Below are positions 1 through 6,966 of a DNA stretch of 64,000 nucleotides, piece by piece. Location of the stretch: assembly GCF_003751445.1 (NCBI RefSeq), contig NZ_RJUU01000002.1:186001-250000 (forward strand), given 5' to 3'. Source of the DNA: Streptomyces sp. 840.1. GTDB taxonomy: Bacteria; Actinomycetota; Actinomycetes; Streptomycetales; Streptomycetaceae. How positions within the stretch are numbered: position 1 is the first letter of the stretch; each line of letters opens with the position of its first letter. The position numbers and the translations under genes were made by a program. Below the pieces are notes generated by a model. That model saw only the letters and a list, made by a program, of their open reading frames with translations, searched no databases and had not been told where the DNA came from.

Positions 1-88
1 GCAGCTATCCGCCGAGCCCGGCCTGCGCCCTCGAAGAAGACGGCCGCGCGTCCCCGCCCCGAGCGTCCTTGACTTGCCGGCCCATCAT

Positions 89-122
89 GAACTGCCCAGG
101 TTCCACGGAACCCGGGCAGTTC
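89..122. terminator. Hairpin, possible bidirectional terminator
   Basis: Two 16-nt arms (89-104 and 107-122) pair with a single A-C mismatch around a 2-nt centre. There is no clear T-run. It could end a gene lying left of the window or simply be a palindromic repeat. Confidence 0.4.
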
Positions 123-850
123 TCATCGGGGTATCTGGTGGGTGGGGTCGCTGTTGCAGGCTTCTGTTCTGATCGTGACCAGACAGTAGAGATCCCGCGC
201 GGCGCATTTCCATCGTCTCGATAGCCCACAAGAGCTCCTTCGGAAATATTCCACGCTTCACCCAGAGGCAATCCCTCTCGTCAACATGCCGACGGCTGCC
301 GCCATAGCCTGCGGCGGATAGCGGAGACGGGGATTGCACGCTCGAAGGGCCGAGTGAAGCAGCGCTCTGAGGTTCGCCTCGGTGAGGCTGCTCATGGGCT
401 TCCACCCCGCCGCAGGCCGAAGTCACGGCGGAAGAGATGGCCCGCGCGGAGGACTGGTGCAAACGAAGTTCGCCACCGAGGATTGGATCGCACGCGTGCC
501 GTGGCCTACTCGCCTGCCCATGATCACGTCGGCTCGTGGTGTCTTCCCTGACCGACCTTCGCCGCCCCTGACCACCTCAACGGCATTCCGGGACACAAGG
601 CCGATCCGAGCCGGCGTTACTCGCCCGAGCAGACCTTTCCAGAACAGTGAGGCTTCGTTTCGTCTCTGCAAGAGAGTCGCCGCAATGGAATCGTCTGTGC
701 AGCGGGACAGCAGGCCCAGCGTCCGGAGAAGAAAGCCGACCGCACAATTCACAGGCAGCGGTCATCGCAGTATCCGTGCCGCCTGTGGGCTGCCCAGGCG
801 CGGATTACATTCACCGAATTGAGGTCAGAGATGAAACTCACGTCGATCCA

Positions 851-884
851 GGACACGAGTGGCCGGTTAAGCGGCCGCATGTCA
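851..884. promoter_or_regulatory. Palindromic element, copy 1
   Basis: The core GGCCGGTTAAGCGGCC (861-876) sits between outer repeats GGACA (851-855) and TGTCA (880-884). The same architecture, with a fully symmetric core, occurs at 3562-3595 between the divergent XRE and recombinase-like genes. Copy 1 lies about 80 nt upstream of the degenerate Nudix gene. It is probably an operator or recombination site shared by the accessory genes. Confidence 0.5.
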
Positions 885-957
885 GGATCGGACCGTGCCT
901 GTTTTCCTGGACGCTGCCGAGAGTTCGGGGCGCCCTGCCGTGGTGCCGTCCCCCAGG

Positions 958-1404
958 ATGCGGCGGGTGGTGTTCGTTGCGTTGCTGAGCTCGGACGGGC
1001 GGCTTGCCCTGGTGGCAGACGACCTGCCTGGAGCTGTTCCCCGATGGGCGCTCCCGTCAGGATCCGTCCGAGCCACAGAGCCCTACCGTGAGGCGGCAGT
1101 GCGTGTCCTCCGCGATGCAGTCGGCGCGGTGCCGGCCCGCGGGGGCACCGTAGAAGGATGCCGCTGGGCTCAGGTGCCTGTGCCCGTAGGCTGGAGCCGT
1201 CGAGAGGCGCACGTGTTCATCTTTCGTCTCGCTGCGGCTGGTGATCCGCCGGACCGTCTGTCGTGGAGGGGAGCGACACGCTGGGCGGGGCCTGAGCAGT
1301 GGCAGGAGTTGTGCACACGGTGCGATCTGCCAGATGTGGATGTGCTGTTGACGGGATACCTGGAGGGGTGGATCCCGGACGGGCGGATCACGTTAGGGCC
1401 TTGA
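958..1404 (+). CDS. Degenerate Nudix-fold protein
   Basis: The 148-residue product has the layout of a small Nudix hydrolase: a beta-rich N-terminus (MRRVVFVALL), then a Trp-Ala-Leu-Pro segment and a Nudix-like box. With G35 as the first Gly, the box keeps E41, R49, L51 and G56, but the metal-binding REUXEE glutamates read V50, D53 and A54. Catalysis is therefore doubtful, and a binding or regulatory role is as likely. An in-frame start at 895 also exists; 958 is preferred because homology begins there. It converges on the IclR gene with a 24-nt gap. Confidence 0.6.
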   Translation: MRRVVFVALLSSDGRLALVADDLPGAVPRWALPSGSVRATEPYREAAVRVLRDAVGAVPARGGTVEGCRWAQVPVPVGWSRREAHVFIFRLAAAGDPPDRLSWRGATRWAGPEQWQELCTRCDLPDVDVLLTGYLEGWIPDGRITLGP

Positions 1405-1428
1405 GTCCCGGCACCTCGACACCCGCTG

Positions 1429-2196
1429 TCACTCTGCCCTGGCGATCGTGGTGGCGGTCTCCTGCAGGGCTGTGGCAACCGCTGGCATGTCCTGTTCACG
1501 CAGACGTACGGCGGGTGCGTACACGGAGATCGCGGCGAGCGGTTCCCCGATGCGATTGCGGATGGCCACGCCGACGCCGTGCAGGTCGTGTGCACTTTCC
1601 TCGAGGTCTGCCGCCCATCCCCGGACTCTGACTTCCTCCAACTCCACCTCAAGCAGCGGCCACTCAGTGATGCTTCCTGCCGCCGCGGCAGGGAGCGCGG
1701 CCGGGAGCGTCGCGCGTATATCTGCCGGGTCGCGCAGTGCGAGCAGGGCCTTGCCCGCCGCTGTGACGTGGGCGGGGAACTCCTGTCCGAGCGGAACGCT
1801 GACGCGCAGGACATGCCGGCACTCGACTCCGTCGAGTAGTCGGACGACGGCCGCATCCAGGGAGTACAGGCACACCGTCTCCTGCAGCTTCTCGGAGAGC
1901 TCCTCCAGGGGTCTGCGCGCCTGTCGCCGGACGTCCAACTGGGCGATCGCGGCCAGTCCCATGCGTACGAGCTGCGGCCCCGCCGAGTATCCGTGCTGGC
2001 CAGGATCGTGACGCAGGAAACCCGTGCGCTGCAGGGTGACCAGGACGCGGTGTGCGGTGGAACGTGAGATACCGAGTTCCCGGGCGGTTTCGGTAACACC
2101 GATTTCCCCCCGGTCATAGGCCAGGACTAGAACATCCAGGGCCTTCGTCGCCGAACCCAAGGCCTCTGTCGCCGACAGATGCTTGCCATCCACCAT
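1429..2196 (-). CDS. IclR-family transcriptional regulator
   Basis: The product is about 255 residues. It has an N-terminal winged helix-turn-helix (VTETARELGISRSTAHRVL, then a Thr-Leu-Gln wing region) followed by an IclR effector domain (residues about 75-250, including an HVTAAGKALLAL segment typical of the family). The frame stays open upstream to 2319, but the extra residues are Cys/Arg-rich and atypical. ATG at 2196 is chosen because homology starts there; its ribosome binding site is weak. No catabolic operon sits beside it, so its target and effector cannot be inferred. Confidence 0.75.
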   Translation of the reverse strand: MVDGKHLSATEALGSATKALDVLVLAYDRGEIGVTETARELGISRSTAHRVLVTLQRTGFLRHDPGQHGYSAGPQLVRMGLAAIAQLDVRRQARRPLEELSEKLQETVCLYSLDAAVVRLLDGVECRHVLRVSVPLGQEFPAHVTAAGKALLALRDPADIRATLPAALPAAAAGSITEWPLLEVELEEVRVRGWAADLEESAHDLHGVGVAIRNRIGEPLAAISVYAPAVRLREQDMPAVATALQETATTIARAE

Positions 2197-2474
2197 GAAG
2201 GAACCGTAACGCTCAAACGTTCCCGGAGACCGGGACCTTCGACAGAATCCACACGTCAGAATTCTTTGGTGGCACGTCTCACAGTTCCGGAGCGGCATCG
2301 CACGAACCCGGCGAGCCAACTTTGCGCCAAGACAGTTCGAGTCCTGCGATAACCCCGACCGGACTTGCCGTGCTTGAGCGCACTGCTGACCGTTTGATAG
2401 CGCCTCACAGGAACTGCGTGCGTGCCACAGTGCGCCGTCCCTACACTGGCAGCGACCTTCCTTAGGAGTTCGCT

Positions 2475-2999
2475 ATGGCGGGATACCGGACCAGCACACC
2501 TGTGTCAGACAAGGGTGTCTATATCGGCCAGGCCCGGCATGCCGTGAAGGAGCTGATCACTTCACTGCGCGGCGAGTTGGCGACGTTGGAAGCCGTGTAC
2601 GCGATGATGTGCCAGGGCGCCGAATCCACCGATGTCCGCGAAGAGCCGCAGGACACTGGCGAGGACGCGGCGGAAACCGCCCAGCCTTCCCGGGAGGGTC
2701 CGTCTGAAGTTTCTGTCGCCGACGAGGATCCTTCGTCCGAAGATGCGCGCCCGGGGATTGGCACTCGGACCCTGGGGCCACCGCGTAACGGAAGCATGCG
2801 CGATGCGATCCTCACACTCCTGTGTGCCGCTCAAGAGGCAATGTCCATCACCGATATCGCGGCGGCGGTGCGCCCGGGAGCGGACGCGACGGTCCGCTCA
2901 TCCGTAGGAAAAACCCTCAACCGCATGAAGCAACTTGGCGAGGTGGAAAACGTAGCACCCGGAATGTTCCGGGCTGTGCTGTCATCCCAAGCTGCTTGA
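2475..2999 (+). CDS. Hypothetical protein with C-terminal winged helix
   Basis: This 174-residue protein has three parts. Residues 1-50 are helical. Residues 55-105 form an acidic, probably disordered linker rich in Glu, Asp and Ser. The C-terminal domain (about 108-170) reads as a winged helix: MRDAILTLL, then SITDIAAAV, then VRSSVGKTLNRMKQLGEVE. An AGGAG lies 6 nt before the ATG. The arrangement suggests a small DNA-binding regulator with a protein-interaction N-terminus, but I do not recognise a named family. A strong hairpin follows at 3031-3061. Confidence 0.6.
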   Translation: MAGYRTSTPVSDKGVYIGQARHAVKELITSLRGELATLEAVYAMMCQGAESTDVREEPQDTGEDAAETAQPSREGPSEVSVADEDPSSEDARPGIGTRTLGPPRNGSMRDAILTLLCAAQEAMSITDIAAAVRPGADATVRSSVGKTLNRMKQLGEVENVAPGMFRAVLSSQAA

Positions 3000-3030
3000 T
3001 CCACCCGAGAACGACCTAACCCAACAAGCA

Positions 3031-3061
3031 GGCCTCCCTCGATTAGCGGTCGAGGGAGGCC
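3031..3061 (+). terminator. Rho-independent-type hairpin
   Basis: A perfect 12-bp stem (3031-3042 with 3050-3061) and 7-nt loop lie 32 nt after the wHTH gene. There is no T-run, which is common for Streptomyces terminators. Confidence 0.65.
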
Positions 3062-3208
3062 GCCAAACACGCGAACGGACGCTTCTCCTAGCAGGGTTCC
3101 GGTCCGTCGCGCACGTTCACTCTAGCGCTCCCACGGGTGGCGCTATAGGGCGTCTGCGTCATCCCGCCCTTGAACGTGCACGACTGACCTCACAAAGGCA
3201 ACTGGGGA

Positions 3209-3529
3209 TCAGTCATGAGCACATTGAGTCGCATTCGATCCGGGCCAGAGCGCCAGGCCCAGGGCGCGCTCCAGTCGACAGACCGTCAGGACATCCGGCC
3301 AGGTGGCTCCCGCCAGCAGATCACCGATGGTCTGTCTGCCGACGTTGCTCTGGGTGGCCAGTGCACGCAGCGAAAGCTCCGGCCTCTCGCTGAGGGCGGC
3401 GGCGAGTCGGCGGGCGATCGTCTGGACGACCGCCGCGGCGGGCTCCCCGGCGATCCGGGCATCCGGCCACTCCTCCGGATCGACGGCGTAGCTCCATGGC
3501 GGCGCTGTGCGCGCTCGGCCTCCGGTCAT
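3209..3529 (-). CDS. XRE-type helix-turn-helix regulator
   Basis: The 106-residue protein carries a Cro/C1-type helix-turn-helix in its C-terminal half: LSLRALATQSNVGRQTIGDL followed by TWPDVLTVCRLERALGLALW, the usual end of an XRE domain. It is divergent from the recombinase-like gene. The 90-nt gap between them holds the symmetric palindrome at 3562-3595, so it most likely controls itself and the neighbouring pair. The start has only a weak GAAGGA-type ribosome binding site. Confidence 0.65.
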   Translation of the reverse strand: MTGGRARTAPPWSYAVDPEEWPDARIAGEPAAAVVQTIARRLAAALSERPELSLRALATQSNVGRQTIGDLLAGATWPDVLTVCRLERALGLALWPGSNATQCAHD

Positions 3530-3561
3530 AAAGATGCGTTCCTTCAGATCGTGATCGACAC

Positions 3562-3595
3562 TGACACCAGTGGCCGGTTAACCGGCCGCCTGTCA
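3562..3595. promoter_or_regulatory. Palindromic element, copy 2
   Basis: A perfect 16-bp palindrome GGCCGGTTAACCGGCC (3572-3587) is flanked by TGACA (3562-3566) and TGTCA (3591-3595). It lies between the divergent XRE gene (start 3529) and the recombinase-like gene (start 3620). The position favours an operator for the XRE protein; a strand-exchange core site for the recombinase-like protein is the alternative. Confidence 0.6.
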
Positions 3596-3619
3596 TGGGC
3601 CTTGCGCCTGGAGGTCGCT

Positions 3620-4555
3620 GTGTCGAATCGCCTGCTGGCCTACGCACCGAAGGCGGAGACGGTGCGGCCCGCCCAGTGGCGCCGCATCGCGCCGGTCGTC
3701 CGCTCGCTGGGATTCCTGGCCGTCGCAGCGGGACCCTACGGCCCAGACGTGATCATGACGCCGCTCACACGGCTGGTCGCCTGGGTCGAGGCCCAGGGCC
3801 TCCCGCTCGAACCCTCGGTGATCCTTGACCAGAGCACAGTCGAACGGTTCATCCTCGTCGGATGCCGCGGCATGGGCGCCAACAGTCGCCGAACCTGCAG
3901 CAGCCAGCTGCGCCGGGCCTCCGAAGCGCTCCTGTTGGACCAGCTCGGACAGCATCCGCCGATCCGGCTGAAGGCCACCGCCGCCCCAGTGACCCCCTAC
4001 CCGCCGGCGGAAATCGCCTACTGGCTGATCTGGGCGCAGAGCCTGCCCACCCCGGCCCAGCGGCGCAACGCCTGCCTGTTGTTCTGTCTCGGCGTTGGCT
4101 GCGGGCTCGCCGTTGAGGATCTTGTGTACGTTCAGGGGCGGGATATCCTCGCGGGCCCTACCGGCCGGGCCCTGGTCAAGGTTCACGGGCGCCGTCCGCG
4201 CACTGTCGTATGCCGGTACGCCTACGAGGAACTGCTGCTGGCGGAAGCCGCCCACATCCCGGCAGACGCGTACGCCTTCCGGCCGGACTGGCAGGACCGC
4301 ACCAGCAAGCACATCGCATCGGACTGGCTGGCCAGGTACCCGCGGATTGTCGGCCGTTGTGACGGTGCAGTGCTGCAGACCCAGCGACTGCGTACGACCT
4401 GGCTCGTCGAACTGCTGAGTGCAGGTATTCCGCTGAAGGTGATCCTCAAAGCGTCGGGACTCGGGACCCTGCACAGCCTCTCGCGCTACCTCGTCTTCCT
4501 CCACGACGTGTCCGAAGCGGAGGCATCCGATCTGTTGCGGGGGGCGGCGGCATGA
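3620..4555 (+). CDS. Degenerate tyrosine-recombinase-like protein
   Basis: The 311-residue product follows the layout of a phage-integrase-type protein: a helical N-terminal half, then ACLLFCLGVGCGLAVEDL (about 151-168, matching the box I region), a GRALVKVHGRRPRTVVC hairpin, and a C-terminal LRTTWLVELLSAGIPLKVIL followed by SRYLVFL. R258 and Y290 align with the HxxR arginine and the nucleophilic tyrosine. The box I arginine position reads A164, and the two histidine positions read Q255 and L281. GTG at 3620 is chosen for the GGAGG 5 nt upstream. The stop overlaps the next start (ATGA), so both proteins are probably made together. Confidence 0.5.
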   Translation: MSNRLLAYAPKAETVRPAQWRRIAPVVRSLGFLAVAAGPYGPDVIMTPLTRLVAWVEAQGLPLEPSVILDQSTVERFILVGCRGMGANSRRTCSSQLRRASEALLLDQLGQHPPIRLKATAAPVTPYPPAEIAYWLIWAQSLPTPAQRRNACLLFCLGVGCGLAVEDLVYVQGRDILAGPTGRALVKVHGRRPRTVVCRYAYEELLLAEAAHIPADAYAFRPDWQDRTSKHIASDWLARYPRIVGRCDGAVLQTQRLRTTWLVELLSAGIPLKVILKASGLGTLHSLSRYLVFLHDVSEAEASDLLRGAAA

Positions 4556-6453
4556 GCAGGAAGAACCCAGAGGGCAAACCCTGCCGGCGTACCGGCCTCG
4601 CCCTACGCCCTGCACCGCAGGCCCCGGGCCGTACCCTCAGCGACCGCATCGTGAGGCAGGTCTTCGACCTCGTGCGCCACAGCGGAGTACTGGAACGCCT
4701 TCCCTCCAACGAGCACCGGCCAGGCCCGAAGGGCTTCCCTTTCCGCACAGTGCTGATCGGCCTGATTCTGTCGCAGTACATGGGCAAGAGCGCGAACATC
4801 GACGATGCGTGGGAGACGCTCTTCTTCGCCCTGTCTCCAGGGTCCAAAGCCCTCCTTGACGTCCCCGACGTCGATCTGCACATCCGCGAGGGCGCAACAC
4901 GAGAAGAAATCGACCGCGTCGCGCACCACCAGTACGCGACGTCGAAGCGCGTCTACCGGTCCTGGGCCTCGATGACTCGGCGCCTCGACCCTGCACCGCA
5001 TGACCGCCGCAAGCGGCTGTCGCTCAGCGAGGCCAAGAAAATCCGACGGAAGTGGAATGCCCGCGCCAACGAGGACACCGTGCGCAATCTGGAGGCCATC
5101 GCCCAGGATCTGGTTCTCGCTCCGGTGATGGCGTCCTACCGGCGCGGCGACTTCGCTCGGTGGCCTGGCCACATCGCGGTCGATGACACTCCGGTTCCGG
5201 TCTGGGGCAAAGAGCCGGACTACCACCAGGACCGGGCCTCGCTTGAGATCACCGCCGGGATGTACGTGAAGGGAGGCACGCAGAGGAAGTCGGGGCGTAT
5301 CGGCAAAGCTGCGGCCTCCACGAACACTGGCACCCGGCGCGGCACGGCGAACAAGCCAGCGACTCGCAAGACCAAGTCGGGACAGGAGAAGAAGGCCAAA
5401 GCGCCCGAGAAGAGAGAGTTCCGCTACGCCATGATGGCCGCGTTCCCAGGCCATGGCCATGGCGACCTCGCTGGCACCTACCCGGCGGTCTGCCTCGGCA
5501 TGATCCTTCATACCCCGGGCACCGAACCCGGCCCGGCCGCCCTGCGCGCCATCCAGCCGGCTTTCGAACGAGGCCTGGTCAAAGACCTTTTCTGCGCCGA
5601 CCGGGGCATTACCCAGGCCAAGCCTCACAACCTGCATCTGCAGCTGCTCAAACTCGGCCTCAACGCGGTGAAGCACTACAACGACGACAAGGTCGACCGG
5701 CAGGGAGAATTCCGCGGCATGCAGCTGGTCGGCGGCGAGTTCTACTGCCCGCTGATGCCCACCCCGCTCATCACTGCGGGCGCCACATACATCGACAGCC
5801 GCACGGACGAGGATCGCGCCCACGCATTCAACCTGATCCAGTCCCGGAAGGACTACCAGACCAAGATCAAGGAGTACGGGCCCGCAGGGGACCAGCGTCG
5901 ACAGTGCCCCGCCCTCGGGCCGCACGCCACGGTCACCTGCTACCGCCGGCCCCGGCCACGCCCGTCCACCGTCGTCGACCTCGACGCCCCCACTGTCCGT
6001 ACCCCGGCAGCCCTGCCCACCATCCCCAGGCCCAAGCGGGACACCCCCGTCCGCCCCGACATCTGCAGGGGGAAGAGCATCACCGTCCCGGGCGCCGTGC
6101 TGGCCAAGTGGCGGCAGAAGTACCCCCTGTTCACCCCTCTGTGGCAGGAAGCCTGGTCCGGACTGCGCAGTCAGAACGAGGGCGGCAACGGCAACCTCAA
6201 GAAGTCCGCCCTCGACAGCATCGACAATCCCCAGCTCCGCCTGCCGCACGGACGCGTCGCACAGACCCTGCTCAATGCCGTCATCATCTTCGTGGCGAAC
6301 CTCAGAGCCATCCGACGGTTCCTCCGCGACCAGGGCATCCAGCCCCGCAAAGCCAGCACGCAGAGCACCGCAACCCAACCCGGTGAGCCCTCCGACCCGC
6401 CCCAGACGCGACCGCTTCCGACCGAGCAGGTCGAGCCTCCGCCACGCGAGTGA
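4552..6453 (+). CDS. DDE-transposase-like protein
   Basis: The product is 633 residues, long for a transposase. An N-terminal helical region (30-120) has a LIGLILSQYMGKSANIDDA segment. Likely catalytic acids are D211/D212 (AVDDTPVPVWG), D350 (LFCADRGI) and E543 (SQNEGGNGNLK), the DDE order with the family-typical ADRG and downstream Asn-Leu-rich helix. Between the first two lies a Lys/Arg-rich low-complexity insertion (about 240-290), and a Pro-rich tail ends the protein. ATGA coupling to the recombinase-like gene is unusual for insertion sequences. No terminal repeats were found, so it may be domesticated or part of a larger element. Confidence 0.6.
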   Translation: MSRKNPEGKPCRRTGLALRPAPQAPGRTLSDRIVRQVFDLVRHSGVLERLPSNEHRPGPKGFPFRTVLIGLILSQYMGKSANIDDAWETLFFALSPGSKALLDVPDVDLHIREGATREEIDRVAHHQYATSKRVYRSWASMTRRLDPAPHDRRKRLSLSEAKKIRRKWNARANEDTVRNLEAIAQDLVLAPVMASYRRGDFARWPGHIAVDDTPVPVWGKEPDYHQDRASLEITAGMYVKGGTQRKSGRIGKAAASTNTGTRRGTANKPATRKTKSGQEKKAKAPEKREFRYAMMAAFPGHGHGDLAGTYPAVCLGMILHTPGTEPGPAALRAIQPAFERGLVKDLFCADRGITQAKPHNLHLQLLKLGLNAVKHYNDDKVDRQGEFRGMQLVGGEFYCPLMPTPLITAGATYIDSRTDEDRAHAFNLIQSRKDYQTKIKEYGPAGDQRRQCPALGPHATVTCYRRPRPRPSTVVDLDAPTVRTPAALPTIPRPKRDTPVRPDICRGKSITVPGAVLAKWRQKYPLFTPLWQEAWSGLRSQNEGGNGNLKKSALDSIDNPQLRLPHGRVAQTLLNAVIIFVANLRAIRRFLRDQGIQPRKASTQSTATQPGEPSDPPQTRPLPTEQVEPPPRE

Positions 6454-6481
6454 CACACCTCCGCCGCGCTCCGCCCCCTGA

Positions 6482-6536
6482 AAACCCCACATGCCTGCGC
6501 GACGGCTGCCAGCCGTCGCGCAGGCATGTGGGGTTT
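6482..6536. terminator. Very long perfect hairpin
   Basis: Two 27-nt arms (6482-6508 and 6510-6536) pair perfectly around one central base, beginning 28 nt after the transposase-like gene. It may terminate transcription from both sides, shielding tRNA-Leu. The length and perfection also fit the end of a mobile element. Confidence 0.6.
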
Positions 6537-6695
6537 CCGCAGGTGAGAGGCGCAGTACCTGGACCGCCACCGCCTCACCCCCTCGCCGAGCCGATCACGA
6601 GGCTCAAGGCCCCAGAAACGACGAAATACCGGCGAGTCACATGACTCGACCGGTAATTCGTGAACGCTTCGGGACGATCTCGTGAACGTCCCTGC

Positions 6696-6783
6696 TGGTG
6701 TCCGAGGGGGGACTTGAACCCCCACGCCCGATAAAGGGCACTAGCACCTCAAGCTAGCGCGTCTGCCATTCCGCCACCCGGAC
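6696..6783 (-). tRNA. tRNA-Leu (anticodon GAG)
   Basis: On the minus strand the sequence folds as a class II tRNA. The acceptor stem is GTCCGGG with CTCGGAC, the discriminator is A, and CCA is encoded. The anticodon stem is CTAGC/GCTAG with loop TTGAGGT, giving anticodon GAG. There is a long variable arm and a T arm with GGGGG-TTCAAGT-CCCCC. It reads CUC and CUU leucine codons. Its 3' end points toward the accessory block on the left, the usual orientation for integration at a tRNA. Confidence 0.95.
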
Positions 6784-6966
6784 AAGGTGTCTGTCTCGCG
6801 GGCCCGGCCCGTTCCGACGTGGAAAACCATAGCAAACATTGGGAGGTGCTCGATCACGCCCCGGTCTGTGTGAAGGGCGGATGACGAGGGGTGGGGGGCC
6901 TTGGGCGCGGGGGCCGGGCGCGGGAGGATGAGGGGGAGCACCACAGCGACAGTGGAAGGAACCAGC

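Larger units (their letters stand above)
1..957. other. Left edge without a convincing gene
   Basis: I see no reading frame here with a ribosome binding site, Streptomyces-like codon bias and a recognisable motif. The open frames on both strands are short, overlap one another and read as low-complexity Arg/Pro/Ser translations. Bases 180-290 are less GC-rich than the rest of the window and may be gene remnants. The two structured elements inside (89-122 and 851-884) are listed separately. The stretch may be decayed accessory DNA. Confidence 0.55.
3209..6536 (+). mobile_element. Putative recombinase/transposase-like module
   Basis: This groups a divergent XRE regulator, a palindromic control element, a tyrosine-recombinase-like gene and an ATGA-coupled DDE-transposase-like gene, closed on the right by a 27-bp-arm hairpin. 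I find no terminal inverted repeats or target-site duplication, so it is not a standard insertion sequence as far as can be seen. Its position next to the 3' end of tRNA-Leu fits an integrated element. The mobile status is inferred. Confidence 0.4.

Noticed and set aside
85..822. Several overlapping small open frames near the left edge (85-462 minus, 382-822 plus, 423-752 minus)
   Set aside because: They overlap one another, lack ribosome binding sites and recognisable motifs, and their residue composition looks like chance translation.
4603..6570. Long minus-strand open frame opposite the DDE-like gene
   Set aside because: The plus strand carries the DDE-type motifs and an ATGA-coupled start. 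The antisense product has no family features.
3530..6600. Terminal inverted repeats for an insertion sequence around the DDE-like gene
   Set aside because: The palindrome at 3562-3595 and the hairpin at 6482-6536 do not match each other, and no flanking duplication is visible.
1..6690. A second copy of the tRNA-Leu 3' end that would mark the other attachment site
   Set aside because: Reading the left 6.7 kb I found no convincing copy. The junction, if any, is outside the window.
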